A stretch of 39,002 bases of DNA, from the IMG/VR virus record IMGVR_UViG_3300010883_000113, positions 1-39,002 of that record; one strand, 5' to 3'. The stretch is from a virus. Positions 38,353 to 39,002 of this stretch are shown one piece after another. The notes below the pieces were generated by a model. That model saw only the letters and a program-made list of their open reading frames with translations, made no database searches and was not told where the DNA came from. How positions within the stretch are numbered: position 1 is the first letter of the stretch; every line of letters starts with the position of its first letter. The position numbers and the translations under genes were made by a program.

Positions 38353-39002
38353 ATGAAATTTTGGCCTTCGCATAATAACATGGGTGATATTGAACCACAA
38401 AAATCAATCCATCTGGAGTTGAGTAGAAGATGTATATTAGAATGTCCTAAATGTGCAAGGACAAGAAATAAAGGTAATTACCTAATTGGAGATTTAGATT
38501 ATGATATTTTTGTTAATATAGTAAAAACTTTAGACGCTAAAAATATTAATATGTGTGGTAATATGGGTGACCCAATATATCATCATAGATTTATAGATAT
38601 TGTTAAATTTCTTGATAAAGAAAAAATATTTTGGACATGTCGTACAAATGGAAGCGGTAAAAAAATGGAATGGTGGAATAAAGTATATAATGCTTATGAT
38701 GATATTGGAATGAAATATCCTAGCTCATGGATATTTGGAGTTGATGGATTGGAAAATACTAGCAACCTATATAGAGTTAACCAAAAGTGGCAAGAGTCTT
38801 TTGATGCTATGAAGCTTGGGGTTAAGTTAGGTAAAAAAATTGTTTGGCAATGGATACCCTTTTCATTTAATGAACATCAAATAGAAGAAGCTAAACAAAT
38901 GGCTAAAGATAATGGAATAATTTTTTTGATAGTTTTAAGTTCAAGGTTTAACAAAAATGACCCACTAAAACCCTCAGAAAGATGGCGACCCAAAAAGAAA
39001 GA
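38353..39002 (+). CDS. radical SAM core protein (paralogue 3), cut by the window edge
   Basis: An ATG at 38353 opens a frame that stays open to the end of the window (216 complete codons, no stop). The motif is C27-ILE-C31-PK-C34 (LSRRCILECPKCARTR), then MCGNMGDPIYHHRF at the GGEP position and WIFGVDGLENTSNLYRVNQ, all paralogous to the proteins at 30738 and 34704, including VWQWIPFSFNEHQIEEAKQMA and the end ...PLKPSERW. The stop and any following SPASM-like gene lie beyond 39002. AGAAAGAAATAA upstream gives no strong Shine-Dalgarno. Confidence 0.8.
   Translation, partial: MKFWPSHNNMGDIEPQKSIHLELSRRCILECPKCARTRNKGNYLIGDLDYDIFVNIVKTLDAKNINMCGNMGDPIYHHRFIDIVKFLDKEKIFWTCRTNGSGKKMEWWNKVYNAYDDIGMKYPSSWIFGVDGLENTSNLYRVNQKWQESFDAMKLGVKLGKKIVWQWIPFSFNEHQIEEAKQMAKDNGIIFLIVLSSRFNKNDPLKPSERWRPKKK

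Noticed and set aside
1-39002. CRISPR arrays, insertion sequences, integrase or attachment sites
   Set aside because: No regularly spaced repeats, no transposase or integrase motifs and no terminal inverted repeats were seen on either strand.

Overview
This is a contiguous piece of an AT-rich tailed-phage genome of the T4 superfamily (a marine-type myovirus). The case rests on an ordered T4-like baseplate block: gp5-type hub/spike, PAAR tip, gp25, gp6, a giant gp7-like protein, gp8, then very large fibre-like virion proteins. Several T4 late-promoter boxes (TATAAATA) precede structural genes, genes overlap pervasively, and a phage tRNA-Trp is present. The style (DUF4815-type giant protein, small 2OG-Fe(II) oxygenases, GT-A glycosyltransferases, methyltransferases, low GC) resembles myoviruses of marine bacteria such as cyanophages and SAR11 or other alphaproteobacterial phages. 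The host cannot be fixed from this window.

Layout. (1) 1-3391, plus strand: the tail of an upstream gene, three small unknown genes, a methyltransferase, a pentapeptide-repeat protein and an intact radical SAM protein. (2) 3431-4137: the only two reverse-strand genes, each with a late-promoter-like box. (3) 4260-7759: an early-looking accessory region driven by three near-consensus sigma-70 promoters that share the core GCGTTGACA. It holds many tiny genes (two single-membrane-span peptides, a LigA-related fragment), a structured untranslated RNA region at about 5646-5879, a DUF1289 zinc-finger protein, a methyltransferase and a 2OG oxygenase. (4) 7765-7838: tRNA-Trp(CCA). (5) 7844-28518: the late baseplate and fibre module. 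(6) 28530-39002 (open at the right edge): a tightly overlapping gene train encoding two glycosyltransferases, a methyltransferase, an Asp/Asn-hydroxylase-like oxygenase, three radical SAM core proteins, three separate stand-alone SPASM-like Fe-S proteins, two tandem paralogues of unknown function, an asparagine-synthetase-like PP-loop enzyme with no N-terminal Cys, and a two-domain GNAT protein.

The most unusual part is region 6. Its radical SAM enzymes are split into a core protein and a small Cys-rich partner encoded as overlapping genes, and they sit with an amide-ligase-like enzyme and glycosyltransferases directly behind the tail genes. It looks like a late-expressed phage biosynthesis or decoration cluster, acting on virion protein, cell-surface glycan or a peptide. 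The substrate is not visible. The second unusual feature is the structured RNA region behind a strong promoter. The third is a set of repeat modules shared between separate virion proteins, including a cupredoxin-like domain that has lost two copper ligands.
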